DNA from: Chthonomonas calidirosea | GTDB lineage: Bacteria; Armatimonadota; Chthonomonadetes; Chthonomonadales; CAJBBX01 | Assembly (NCBI GenBank): GCA_020722705.1 | Contig: DYKI01000002.1 | Span: 1-41,967 of the forward strand | Direction: 5' to 3' | Length of the DNA stretch: 41,967 bases | Shown: in pieces, positions 26,049 through 33,632 of the stretch | Layout of the letters: each line of letters opens with the position of its first letter | Numbering within the stretch: position 1 is the stretch's first letter | Made by a program: the position numbers and the translations under genes | The notes under the pieces: generated by a model | The model's database searches: none | What the model was told of the DNA's origin: nothing | What the model saw: the letters and a program-made list of their open reading frames with translations, nothing else

Positions 26049-27032
26049 CTATCGCAACCTGACGACCTCTTTGCGCTCTGCCGAGCGGTACGCCGCCAGG
26101 GCAACTTCAACCGCCCGAAGCCCGTCCACGCCCGTAATCGGAACCGGCTCACCGTCCCGCACCGAGCCGACGAACGCCTCGAGCATCAGCAAGTCAATGT
26201 TGCTGCCCCACGGAACCCAGCTTGTGCCGCCTGTCCGATCCGAGTAGAGCACGAGATTCTGGGCAAACATGTCCAGAGACAACACGCCGCGCTCACACAC
26301 TACGCTCATGGTCACATCGCCCCACGTCGGGAACGACTTGGGACGCGACCAGGAGGAGTCGAGAGTGGCGAACACTTCGCGGCCAAAGCCCAGCGTCAAG
26401 AACCCGATATCCTCGAAGTCCTGGCCGAACATTCGGTTCGACGTTTCAGCATAGACTTCTGTAACATCGAGCCCCGTGATCCAGCGCATCAGGTCCGTGA
26501 CATGGACGGTGTGGTCAATCACGGCTCCGCCGCCGCTGAGGGCGCGATCCACAAACCAACCGAACGGGCATCGCCCCCGGTTGGTCCCGCGAATCGCAAT
26601 AATCGAGCCGAAGCTGCCGGAATCCAGAGCCGCCTTCAGGCGCACCATAGCGGGACTGAAGCGACAGGGAAACGCAGTCATGAGCATGACTCCGGCCCGA
26701 TCGCAGGCGGCGATCATCGCCTCACCGTCCTCGACCGTCGTCGCCAGCGGCTTCTCACACAGGATATGCTTGCCGGCCGACGCGGCCAGCTCGCACAGCT
26801 CGCGATGCCGCACGTTCTCCGAGCCAATCACGACCGCATCAAGCCCTGACGCCAAGAGCTCATCATACGAGGCATAGGCGCGCGTCTGAAACCGCCGCGC
26901 ACTCTCGGCGGCGCGGTCGGGGTCATGATCGGCAATGCCGACCAACTCCGCGTCTTCGATCTGGTTGATGGCGCCCGCGTAGCTGAACGCGTGCATGTGC
27001 GCCATGCTCATGATGCCGATACGAACTGCCAT
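26049..27032 (-). CDS. Gfo/Idh/MocA family oxidoreductase
   Basis: This 327-residue putative dehydrogenase keeps all catalytic residues: LCEKPLA (Lys) and GGGAVIDHTVHVTDLM (Asp and His). The dinucleotide loop is unusual, RIGIMSMAHMH, in which the expected G-x-G-x-x-G glycines are largely replaced; this occurs in some family members that keep the fold but bind the cofactor differently. ATG at 27032 is chosen because GGGAGAGAAC precedes it directly; an upstream TTG at 27059 overlapping the previous gene is less likely. It lies 23 nt downstream of the next family member in a probable operon. Confidence 0.87.
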   Translation of the reverse strand: MAVRIGIMSMAHMHAFSYAGAINQIEDAELVGIADHDPDRAAESARRFQTRAYASYDELLASGLDAVVIGSENVRHRELCELAASAGKHILCEKPLATTVEDGEAMIAACDRAGVMLMTAFPCRFSPAMVRLKAALDSGSFGSIIAIRGTNRGRCPFGWFVDRALSGGGAVIDHTVHVTDLMRWITGLDVTEVYAETSNRMFGQDFEDIGFLTLGFGREVFATLDSSWSRPKSFPTWGDVTMSVVCERGVLSLDMFAQNLVLYSDRTGGTSWVPWGSNIDLLMLEAFVGSVRDGEPVPITGVDGLRAVEVALAAYRSAERKEVVRLR

Positions 27033-27055
27033 GTTCTCTCTCCCTGCCTGAGCGC

Positions 27056-28075
27056 TCAACGAACCGTGACCGGACGGCCGGCTGCCGCCGATTCGTTAAC
27101 GGCCAGCGCGATGCGCACGGCCTCCATTCCATCTTCGGGCGTCACGTCCGGAGGAGCGCCGCGTTCCAGACAGCCGAGGAAGTGCGCCAACTCCAACTCG
27201 TACGGATTCGATGCTGTCGGGCTTTCCGGCACAGGAACCGCTGCCCTCGTCGCATCGTCCCCCTCAAGGGCGGCTACGAAAGGCGGAGACGCGGGCTGGT
27301 TGAACGCATACTCAAGGAGACCCGCGTTGCCGGCGATCTCGAAGCTGACCTTGAAGCCGCTCGGGTCTGCCCACGTGCCCTCCACGTGCCCGATGACTCC
27401 GGAGGCAAAACGCAGGGTGACCAGTGCGTAGTCCTTCGTGACCTCTACATCAGGATTAGCGGCGGCCTGCTGAGCAGCCAATGCCCGCGCATACACTCTC
27501 TGGACATCCCCAAACGTCCACCTGAGCCAGTCGAAGTCATGGATGATCAGGTCCATCACCACACCGCCGCTCCATGCCGGTTTGCCATACCAGTTCTGCC
27601 ATGCACGCGGGAACGGTCCGCCGCGTCTGGTCCTGACGCAGGCAACGTCGCCGACAGACCCCGCCAGAACCTGCCGGCGAGCTTCAGCAAACTCCGGGAA
27701 GAAGCGCAGAACCTGCGCAGGGAACAAAGGCACATCGTTGCGCCGACACGCCTCGATCATCCGCTCGCAGTCGTCAAGCGTGCGCCCCATCGGCTTCTCC
27801 ACGACGATCCCGCGCGGTTTGCGATCAGCCGCAGCGCATACGTATTCGGCATGCCACGGCGTCGGCACACACACGTCAACAATGTCAGGCGTCAAGTCCT
27901 GCATCATCTGGTGTGCATCGGTATATGCACGGGCATTGGCGGCGGCCGCCAGCCGAGCGGCGGCCTCCGGGTCCTGGTCCATCACCCCAACGACCTCGGC
28001 ACCTGCAATGCGGCCATAGCAACGCGCATGGGTACTGCCCATCCCGCCGCAACCTACAATGGCTACTCTGAACAT
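27056..28075 (-). CDS. Gfo/Idh/MocA family oxidoreductase
   Basis: This 339-residue putative NAD(P)-dependent dehydrogenase has the canonical loop AIVGCGGMGSTH, the catalytic VVEKPMG and GGVVMDLIIHDFDWL with Asp and His both in place. It is the first gene of the - strand trio and has its own upstream region (28076-28273) shared with the divergent mqnD. No signal peptide is seen. The trio probably serves sugar or inositol-like substrate conversion, but no kinase, transporter or isomerase sits beside it to reveal the substrate. Confidence 0.9.
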   Translation of the reverse strand: MFRVAIVGCGGMGSTHARCYGRIAGAEVVGVMDQDPEAAARLAAAANARAYTDAHQMMQDLTPDIVDVCVPTPWHAEYVCAAADRKPRGIVVEKPMGRTLDDCERMIEACRRNDVPLFPAQVLRFFPEFAEARRQVLAGSVGDVACVRTRRGGPFPRAWQNWYGKPAWSGGVVMDLIIHDFDWLRWTFGDVQRVYARALAAQQAAANPDVEVTKDYALVTLRFASGVIGHVEGTWADPSGFKVSFEIAGNAGLLEYAFNQPASPPFVAALEGDDATRAAVPVPESPTASNPYELELAHFLGCLERGAPPDVTPEDGMEAVRIALAVNESAAAGRPVTVR

Positions 28076-28273
28076 AGTTCGACCTCATGGTCCTGAATCG
28101 GTTGATGCAGGCTGGTTCTACAATATCTTCGCGGATTCCTTCTTCAGCGAGTTCCTGCGCTCATTGGCACGCCGCCACCGCCACACTCCGCGCTCACGGG
28201 AGACCCACTCGGGTACCATCGTATGGCATGATGCCTCGGCTCAACCCATGCGCCGGGCACAGGAGGATCAAAG

Positions 28274-29140
28274 GTGCTGCTTCGACTCGGTCACAGTCCG
28301 GACTCGGATGACGCATTCATGTTCTGGGCACTGGCCAAAGGCCGCGTCTCCGCTTCGGGGCTCGAGTTCGAGCACATCCTGCAGGATATCGAGACTCTGA
28401 ACCGGCGCGCCTTGAACGGCGAACTCGAATGCACCGCAGTCTCGGCGCATGCCTACGCGTATGTCGCCGATCAGTATGCTGTCCTGTCTCATGGCGCCAG
28501 CATGGGCGATGGGTACGGACCGAAGGTGGTATCGTCCCGGCTCTCGGATGCCGATCAGTTGCGCGGATGTCTCGTAGCCGTGCCAGGCGAGATGACGAGC
28601 GCCTTCCTGGGTATGAAGCTCTGGTGGCCGGGCAGCATTACGCCTGAAGCCGAAGGTGGAGGGCAGACCGACATTCGCTATCGTGTGATGCCGTTCGATC
28701 GTATCATGGAGGCCGTCATCAGCGGCGAGACGGACGCCGGTCTGATCATCCACGAGGGTCAGCTCACCTACGGCAATCATGGCCTCAATCAGCTCGTGGA
28801 TCTGGGTGCCTGGTGGCGTGACAGAACAGGATTGCCCATGCCTCTCGGCGTCAACACCATCAGACGTGACCTGCCCGCCGATGTACAGAAGACAGCGTCG
28901 CAGGCGCTGCGTGACAGCATCGTGTATGGCTTAGCACATCGCGAAGAGGCGCTCGCCTACGCCATGAGCTTCGCTCGCGGGTTGAGCACGCAGACTGCCG
29001 ACGAGTTCGTCGGCATGTATGTGAACGACTGGACCATAGACATGGGGGACGCCGGGAGGCGCAGCCTACGGACTTTCCTGGCCGAGGGCGCCGCACGCGG
29101 GTTCGTACCGCCCGTGTCTGAGATCACCTTCGTCCAATAG
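28274..29140 (+). CDS. mqnD: 1,4-dihydroxy-6-naphthoate synthase MqnD
   Basis: This 288-residue enzyme converts cyclic dehypoxanthinyl futalosine to 1,4-dihydroxy-6-naphthoate in the futalosine menaquinone pathway. It has the periplasmic-binding-like MqnA/MqnD fold. The start LGHSPDSDDAFMFWALA and the block HAYAYVADQYAVLSHGASMG with GPKVVS are MqnD-specific rather than MqnA-like. GTG 28274 has a strong AGGAGG at 28261-28266. The gene stands alone on the + strand, with mqnC and mqnE about 6-8 kb away on the other strand. The 198 nt upstream are shared with a divergent oxidoreductase gene; a TACAAT-like box at 28119-28124 lacks a good -35. Confidence 0.92.
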   Translation: MLLRLGHSPDSDDAFMFWALAKGRVSASGLEFEHILQDIETLNRRALNGELECTAVSAHAYAYVADQYAVLSHGASMGDGYGPKVVSSRLSDADQLRGCLVAVPGEMTSAFLGMKLWWPGSITPEAEGGGQTDIRYRVMPFDRIMEAVISGETDAGLIIHEGQLTYGNHGLNQLVDLGAWWRDRTGLPMPLGVNTIRRDLPADVQKTASQALRDSIVYGLAHREEALAYAMSFARGLSTQTADEFVGMYVNDWTIDMGDAGRRSLRTFLAEGAARGFVPPVSEITFVQ

Positions 29141-29167
29141 GCGCCTCCGTACCCCACCTCACCAGGC

Positions 29168-29209
29168 CCTGAAGGGGCGACCCATCGCAGCCCGGTCCAA
29201 CGGGCCAGG
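29168..29209 (+). repeat. 42-nt two-hairpin dispersed repeat, copy 2
   Basis: It begins CCTGAAGGGGCGACCCATCG and ends in CGGGCCAGG. It lies in the 93-nt space between the convergent mqnD and a small - strand gene. GCCC/GGGC around TGAA gives the first hairpin; the second arm pair is CCGGTCC/GGGCCAGG-like with wobble. In this position it could act as a bidirectional terminator, although it has no T-run. Confidence 0.75.
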
Positions 29210-29233
29210 CAACGGCCACACCTTCACTCCCCT

Positions 29234-29548
29234 TCACTCCCCAATAAGCGAGCTGAAGCTATCGGCGAGATGGTGCTGCAGAACCTCAAAGGACAGCTCG
29301 AATGCCATCGTCCAGAGGAGCATCAGCGCCTCGTCTTTGGGCAGATCCAGCACACGCGAGAAGAAGTCCTTCAGGATCTCCTCGTAGGTCGTCTTGGGCT
29401 CATTCAGCACGATGCGGCGCTTCAGTTTGCCCTCGAACTGTTTCAGGCTCAGCCCGTCGAGGAACTCACGCACATTCGCCGGAGTCGCGTACTCCAGGTT
29501 TGGTCCGAACTCATCGCGCACACGGCGGCGAAACTCGTCTATGTCCAT
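29234..29548 (-). CDS. small helical protein of unknown function
   Basis: This 104-residue protein is not recognised. It is charged and helix-prone throughout, beginning MDIDEFRRRVRDEFG, with a central KLKRRIVLNEP and a hydrophobic stretch ALMLLWTMAFELSFEVL near residues 73-90 that is too amphipathic to be a clear membrane segment. No cysteines, metal motifs or signal peptide are seen. It lies 22 nt downstream of pfkA on the same strand, so it is probably the last gene of that run. It could be a genuine lineage-specific protein; coding character rather than similarity supports it. Confidence 0.55.
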   Translation of the reverse strand: MDIDEFRRRVRDEFGPNLEYATPANVREFLDGLSLKQFEGKLKRRIVLNEPKTTYEEILKDFFSRVLDLPKDEALMLLWTMAFELSFEVLQHHLADSFSSLIGE

Positions 29549-29570
29549 CGGGACCGCGCGTCAGAACCGT

Positions 29571-30578
29571 TCATCCGGCAGTCACCGTGGCAATCTCACC
29601 CATCTCCGGAGGGAGCAGCCTTCTTCCCGTGATCGCCTTATCAAGGGAACACGCACACACGTTCTCTCCCTCAGAGATGCCGACTGCGATGGAGCGTTGC
29701 CCCTCGGCCAACAGGCGCACAGCGTGGTAACCCAGTCGCGTCGCCAGCGACCGATCACGCGCCGTCGGTCTTCCGCCTCGCTGGATGTACCCCAGAACGG
29801 TGAGCCGAGCAGGCACACCTGAACCACGCTCGATACAAGCCGCAACATCGGCGCCCGAGGCTGCCCCCTCAGCCACAACGATGATGCAGGACTTCTTGCC
29901 GTCGGCCTGCCAGCGTCGGACGCTCTCGCAGAGTTCGTCCATGTTCACCGGGAGTTCGGGCACCAGGACAGCCTCGGCGCCGCCCGCGAGACCGGATTCC
30001 ATCGCAATGAAGCCTGCTTCACGCCCCATCACCTCGATGACGAACACGCGTTCGTGGGCTTCCGACGTGTCGCGAATACGGTCTATGCTGTCAAGGGCCG
30101 TGTTGACCGCCGTGTCGAAGCCGATGGTGTACAGCGTGCCCGATATGTCGTTGTCAATCGTTCCCGGCACACCGACAATGGCGACACTGCACTCAGCGGC
30201 AAGGGCAGCCATCCCCTTGTAGGTGCCGTTGCCTCCGATAGCGACCAGACCGTCCATGCCGACGCGGCGTATGGTCTCGATAGCCTGAGCCCTGCCTTCG
30301 GCAGTACGGAACTCCTCGCTCCGGGCCGTACGCAGCATCGTTCCGCCACGGTAGATGATGCCGCTGACCGACCGCCCATCCAGTGCCCGGACCTGGCCGT
30401 GAACCAGCCCATGCAAACCGCGCTCGACCCCGATGGGTTCGATGCCGAGACTGACGCACGTCCGCACGACCGCTCGGATTGCCGCGTTCATGCCCGGCGC
30501 GTCGCCTCCGCTTGTGAGGACACCAACGCGCCGCACCGCCGATCTGCCCGGACGACCTCCGCCGCTGTGTTGTGTCAT
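29571..30578 (-). CDS. pfkA: 6-phosphofructokinase PfkA with Asn at a conserved Asp position
   Basis: This 335-residue glycolytic kinase phosphorylates fructose 6-phosphate. Motifs include TSGGDAPGMNAAIRA, the catalytic PGTIDNDI, EVMGREAGF and the substrate block GYIQRGGRPTARDR. At the nucleotide/Mg site the sequence is AIGGNGTYKG. The glycine that marks ATP use (versus Asp in pyrophosphate enzymes) is kept, but the preceding Asp (Asp103 of E. coli PfkA) is Asn117 here. ATG 30578 is chosen; an in-frame GTG at 30620 overlapping the hpf stop would add 14 poorly conserved residues. The ATG has only a weak Shine-Dalgarno. The gene follows hpf directly. Confidence 0.9.
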   Translation of the reverse strand: MTQHSGGGRPGRSAVRRVGVLTSGGDAPGMNAAIRAVVRTCVSLGIEPIGVERGLHGLVHGQVRALDGRSVSGIIYRGGTMLRTARSEEFRTAEGRAQAIETIRRVGMDGLVAIGGNGTYKGMAALAAECSVAIVGVPGTIDNDISGTLYTIGFDTAVNTALDSIDRIRDTSEAHERVFVIEVMGREAGFIAMESGLAGGAEAVLVPELPVNMDELCESVRRWQADGKKSCIIVVAEGAASGADVAACIERGSGVPARLTVLGYIQRGGRPTARDRSLATRLGYHAVRLLAEGQRSIAVGISEGENVCACSLDKAITGRRLLPPEMGEIATVTAG

Positions 30579-30616
30579 AGAGCCTGCGCCCTCAACCCTC
30601 GATTCTCCACCCTTCG

Positions 30617-31153
30617 TCACACATCGGGCTCGATCAGGCCGTAGTTGCCATCGTGTCGTCGGTAGAGGGCGCAGATCTCGCCGGTTTCCTCGCTTCGGAA
30701 CAGATAGAACGGGTGGCTGATCAGCTCCATCTGGCGAGCCGCCTCCTCGACAGACATGGGCTTCATTGCGTAACGTTTCCGACGTGCGACGACCGGAACG
30801 AACGGCTCCTCCGGCTCGATCTCAGCTCCTGCGAGATCCGCGAACTTGTCCGCCTGAGGTTTCCGTCGGTCGTCCCGAACGCGCGACTTGTACCTGATCG
30901 CCTGGCGCTCCACCTTGTCGGTAACGCTCTTGATGGCCGCGCGGAGATCGTCATTCCGTTCCTGGCTCCTCAGGAGCACCCCATCCCCCTCAACCGTCAA
31001 CTCGACCACGTATAGGCCCCGCTCCAGAGCCACATCAAGGTCCATGCGCTGCATGTCCGTGAAGTAACGCTCCAGCTTCTCCGCCTTGCGCTCAGCGTAT
31101 CCTCGCAGCCTGTTGTCAACTTCCGACCCGGTTGCCCGTATTTCAAGTGTCAT
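30617..31153 (-). CDS. hpf: long-form ribosome hibernation promoting factor
   Basis: This 178-residue factor binds the 30S decoding site and pairs ribosomes into inactive 100S dimers. The N-terminal S30AE domain (about 1-95) opens LEIRATGSEVDNRLRGYAERK. A charged linker follows, and the C-terminal dimerisation domain (about 120-175) has VVARRKRYAMKPMSVEEAARQMEL and HPFYLFRSEETGEICALYRR. This two-domain length marks the long form found outside gamma-proteobacteria. It lies 41 nt downstream of ispDF and just upstream of pfkA. Confidence 0.94.
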   Translation of the reverse strand: MTLEIRATGSEVDNRLRGYAERKAEKLERYFTDMQRMDLDVALERGLYVVELTVEGDGVLLRSQERNDDLRAAIKSVTDKVERQAIRYKSRVRDDRRKPQADKFADLAGAEIEPEEPFVPVVARRKRYAMKPMSVEEAARQMELISHPFYLFRSEETGEICALYRRHDGNYGLIEPDV

Positions 31154-31194
31154 ATCATCCCTCCATGGTCAGTTTGCTTTGGCACGCGGTTCGA

Positions 31195-32448
31195 TTAAGC
31201 CCTGAAGGGGCGCCCCATCGCAGCCTGGTCCGACGGGCCAGATTGTGCCGTCCGATAGACCGATGCCACTGCCCAGCAGCCGATGCCTTCCTCGCGCCCC
31301 ACGAATCCCAGTCGCTCGTTGGTCGTCGCTTTGAGGCCGATCCGACCGACCGGGATGGCGGCCGCTGCCGCAATGGCCTGCCGCATCGCCTCGCGATACG
31401 GCCCGATCCGCGGCCGTTCGGCCTGGATCGCGATGTCTATGTTCCCTATCTCGTAGCCCTCACGACGCACGACCGAGGCCGCCTGCGCCACGAACTCGCG
31501 GCTGGCCCGCCCCCGATTGCATTCGTCCGTGTTCGGAAACCATGTGCCGATGTCCGGCGCGCCAACCGATCCGAGAAGCGCATCACACACGGCATGCATG
31601 ACAACATCGGCATCCGAGTGCCCAATCAGGCCATGCGAATGCGGCACCCGCACGCCGCCCAGCCATAGCGGAACGCCTTCCGCGAGACGATGCACGTCGT
31701 AGCCGAAGCCGGTCCGATACGGCGGGATGCCGTCGCCGCCGTCACGCCCCATCCCATCGGGACCGATCCGTTCGTGTGCCGCCAGTGCGCCTTCAAGGCG
31801 GTTCAGGTCGGCCACGGTCGTCAGCTTCACGTTCTCCGGATCCCCCTCGACGACCGCGACAGGAAAACCGGCCCGCTCCAGAAGACCTGCCTCATCGGTC
31901 GGCGGCTCCGCTGCCGGGTCAAGGCTGCGGTATGCCGACTCCAGGATCGAGCGCCTTGCTCCTTGCGGAGTCTGCACCAGCCAGAGCCGCTCCCGCAGTA
32001 CCGTCTCCTGGATGAGACCATCGGCATCTGTTCGCTTCACGGTGTCGGCCACGGGAACGCCCGGTATTGCCGCGCCCCATCTGACGACGCCGGCGATCAC
32101 AGCATCAATCACCGCGGGCGTGACAGCAGGCCGCGCGGCGTCATGAACAAGTACCGTATCAACCCTCTCAGGCAATGCATTCAGCCCTGCACGCACGGAA
32201 TCGCATCGTGTCGGGCCTCCGACAACAATGCCGGCGACCTTGGCGACTCCCGCAAGCTCACGCTCGACGAGGTCAAGCTCGTTTCCGGCAGCCACCACGA
32301 CGACGTCGGCGACACCCTCGTGCGCATCCAGCGATTCAACCGACCGCCGCAATACGGACCGCCCGCCGATCCTGGTGAACAACTTGGACTCGCTACGGGC
32401 GTATCTTGTTCCTCGGCCCGCCGCCGGAACGACCGCGCCCACCGTCAT
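31195..32448 (-). CDS. ispDF: bifunctional IspD/IspF (MEP isoprenoid pathway) with repeat-derived C-terminus
   Basis: This 417-residue fusion carries two non-consecutive MEP-pathway steps. IspD (about 1-225) forms CDP-methylerythritol and shows VPAAGRGTRYARSESKLF, GGPTRCDSVRAGL and VHDAARP. IspF (about 250-400) forms the cyclic diphosphate and shows YDVHRLAEG, GHSDADVVMHA, PDIGTWFPNTD, NIDIAIQAERP and TTNERLGFVGREEGIG. IspF normally stops soon after that block; the last 15 residues (from SGPSDQAAMG) are translated from a dispersed 42-nt repeat. ATG 32448 has GGAGGAGAA directly upstream and overlaps the end of the PIN-TRAM gene by 56 nt. Confidence 0.94.
   Translation of the reverse strand: MTVGAVVPAAGRGTRYARSESKLFTRIGGRSVLRRSVESLDAHEGVADVVVVAAGNELDLVERELAGVAKVAGIVVGGPTRCDSVRAGLNALPERVDTVLVHDAARPAVTPAVIDAVIAGVVRWGAAIPGVPVADTVKRTDADGLIQETVLRERLWLVQTPQGARRSILESAYRSLDPAAEPPTDEAGLLERAGFPVAVVEGDPENVKLTTVADLNRLEGALAAHERIGPDGMGRDGGDGIPPYRTGFGYDVHRLAEGVPLWLGGVRVPHSHGLIGHSDADVVMHAVCDALLGSVGAPDIGTWFPNTDECNRGRASREFVAQAASVVRREGYEIGNIDIAIQAERPRIGPYREAMRQAIAAAAAIPVGRIGLKATTNERLGFVGREEGIGCWAVASVYRTAQSGPSDQAAMGRPFRA
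31201..31242 (+). repeat. 42-nt two-hairpin dispersed repeat, copy 3, coding for the IspDF tail
   Basis: It begins CCTGAAGGGGCGCCCCATCG and ends CCTGGTCCGACGGGCCAGA. It matches the copies at 25977-26018 and 29168-29209. On the - strand it is exactly 14 codons of the ispDF 3' end, followed by GCT and the TAA stop at 31195-31197. The same two hairpins (GCCC/GGGC and CCTGGTCC/GGGCCAG) can form. Confidence 0.8.
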
Positions 32449-33571
32449 GGTTCTCCTCCGGCTCCGTACCACACTCCTTGAGCTTCGCGAAGATCATCTT
32501 GCCCGCGACTGTCTGGAGTACGCTGGTAACGACAACTTCGGTCGTTTCGCCGATGCATCTGCGGCCATCCTCTACGACCACCATCGTCCCGTCATCCAGA
32601 TAGGCTATGCCCTGATTCATCTCCTTGCCCTCGCGGATGACGGTGACCGTCATATCTTCGCCCGGAAGGACCACCGGCTTGAGGGCGTTGGCAAGCTCGT
32701 TGACGTTGAGAACGGTCACACCCTGAAGCGCCGCCACCTTGTTCAGGTTGAAGTCGTTGGTGATAATCTTCGCGTTCAGCCGCTTGGCCAGGTACACGAG
32801 CTTTGTGTCCACTTCGACGCCCGCGTTGGCGTGGATGTCGAGGCGGTCGTCGTACGATCGCACCACGAGCGGGAGCTCCTTCTGCATTGCGTTCAGGATA
32901 TCGAGCCCCCGACGCCCCCTTGCACGCTTCAGGGCGTCACTCGAGTCGGCAATATGCTGCAGTTCGTCGAGCACAAACCCGGGGACGTAGATGGTGCCCT
33001 CGACGAATCCTGCCTTGCACACATCGGCTATCCGCCCGTCTATGATCACGTTCGTGTCAAGCACTTTGCAGTGCTCGACCTCCGGCAGGCCGCCGCGCGA
33101 TGCCTCAGCGTTGGCCGGCGCCCCTATGAACATGAACTCGTCCTTCATGCCCATGGCGGCCCTGATCCCGAGATACACGAACGCAATGCAGAGCAGAGCC
33201 CCGATGGGAAGGCCGACCGTCGGAGAACGGGCCAGAAGCACGAGGAACGGCAGTGTGATCAGTATCCCGATCACGACCCCCAGCACGACAGCGACCTTAT
33301 CTCTCGCCGACATCCGGTCGAGGGCATTGCCCATGCTGACCAGCTTGCCGGCCAGCTTCGGGCCCAGGATCGCCCCGAGGAGCAGTCCCAGCACAGTCGT
33401 CGCACTGACCAGGAACAGACGGTACCCCGGCAGAGCTCGATCCAGCTCGGCCAGCGACGGAAACTCGCCGATGCCACGCCATCCAAGGGCGCGGCTAAGC
33501 GTAAAGGCCACGGCCGTCGTGATAAGCGTAAAAAGGATTGCGAAAACCTGACGGAAGCTGCGCATGGCCAC
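32393..33571 (-). CDS. membrane PIN-TRAM domain protein (YacL-like)
   Basis: This protein of 392 residues has four N-terminal membrane segments, beginning near FAILFTLITTAVAF, LFLVSATTVLGLLLG, VAVVLGVVIGILITL and LPIGALLCIAFVYLG. A cytoplasmic PIN nuclease domain follows, with acidic residues in VLDTNVIIDGRI, DEL and ITNDFNLNK, and then a TRAM RNA-binding domain. This is the architecture of YacL-type proteins, whose natural RNA target is unknown; the genes often stand next to ispD, as here. GTG 33571 is chosen because a near-perfect AAAGGAGGT at 33581-33589 stands nine nt upstream. The C-terminus GGRGRSGGGPRNK is basic and Gly-rich. Confidence 0.87.
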   Translation of the reverse strand: MAMRSFRQVFAILFTLITTAVAFTLSRALGWRGIGEFPSLAELDRALPGYRLFLVSATTVLGLLLGAILGPKLAGKLVSMGNALDRMSARDKVAVVLGVVIGILITLPFLVLLARSPTVGLPIGALLCIAFVYLGIRAAMGMKDEFMFIGAPANAEASRGGLPEVEHCKVLDTNVIIDGRIADVCKAGFVEGTIYVPGFVLDELQHIADSSDALKRARGRRGLDILNAMQKELPLVVRSYDDRLDIHANAGVEVDTKLVYLAKRLNAKIITNDFNLNKVAALQGVTVLNVNELANALKPVVLPGEDMTVTVIREGKEMNQGIAYLDDGTMVVVEDGRRCIGETTEVVVTSVLQTVAGKMIFAKLKECGTEPEENHDGGRGRSGGGPRNKIRP

Positions 33572-33632
33572 GCTCCGGTCACCTCCTTTCTGATGGGTTG
33601 TGTTGTTGCTCGTGTTGGACATCACAGAAATA

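Noticed and set aside
25243-26247. 334-codon + strand open frame over two oxidoreductase genes and their gap
   Set aside because: It is antisense to two conserved genes. Its only repeated motif (RTRLRW.APSG) is a translation of the dispersed 42-nt repeat.
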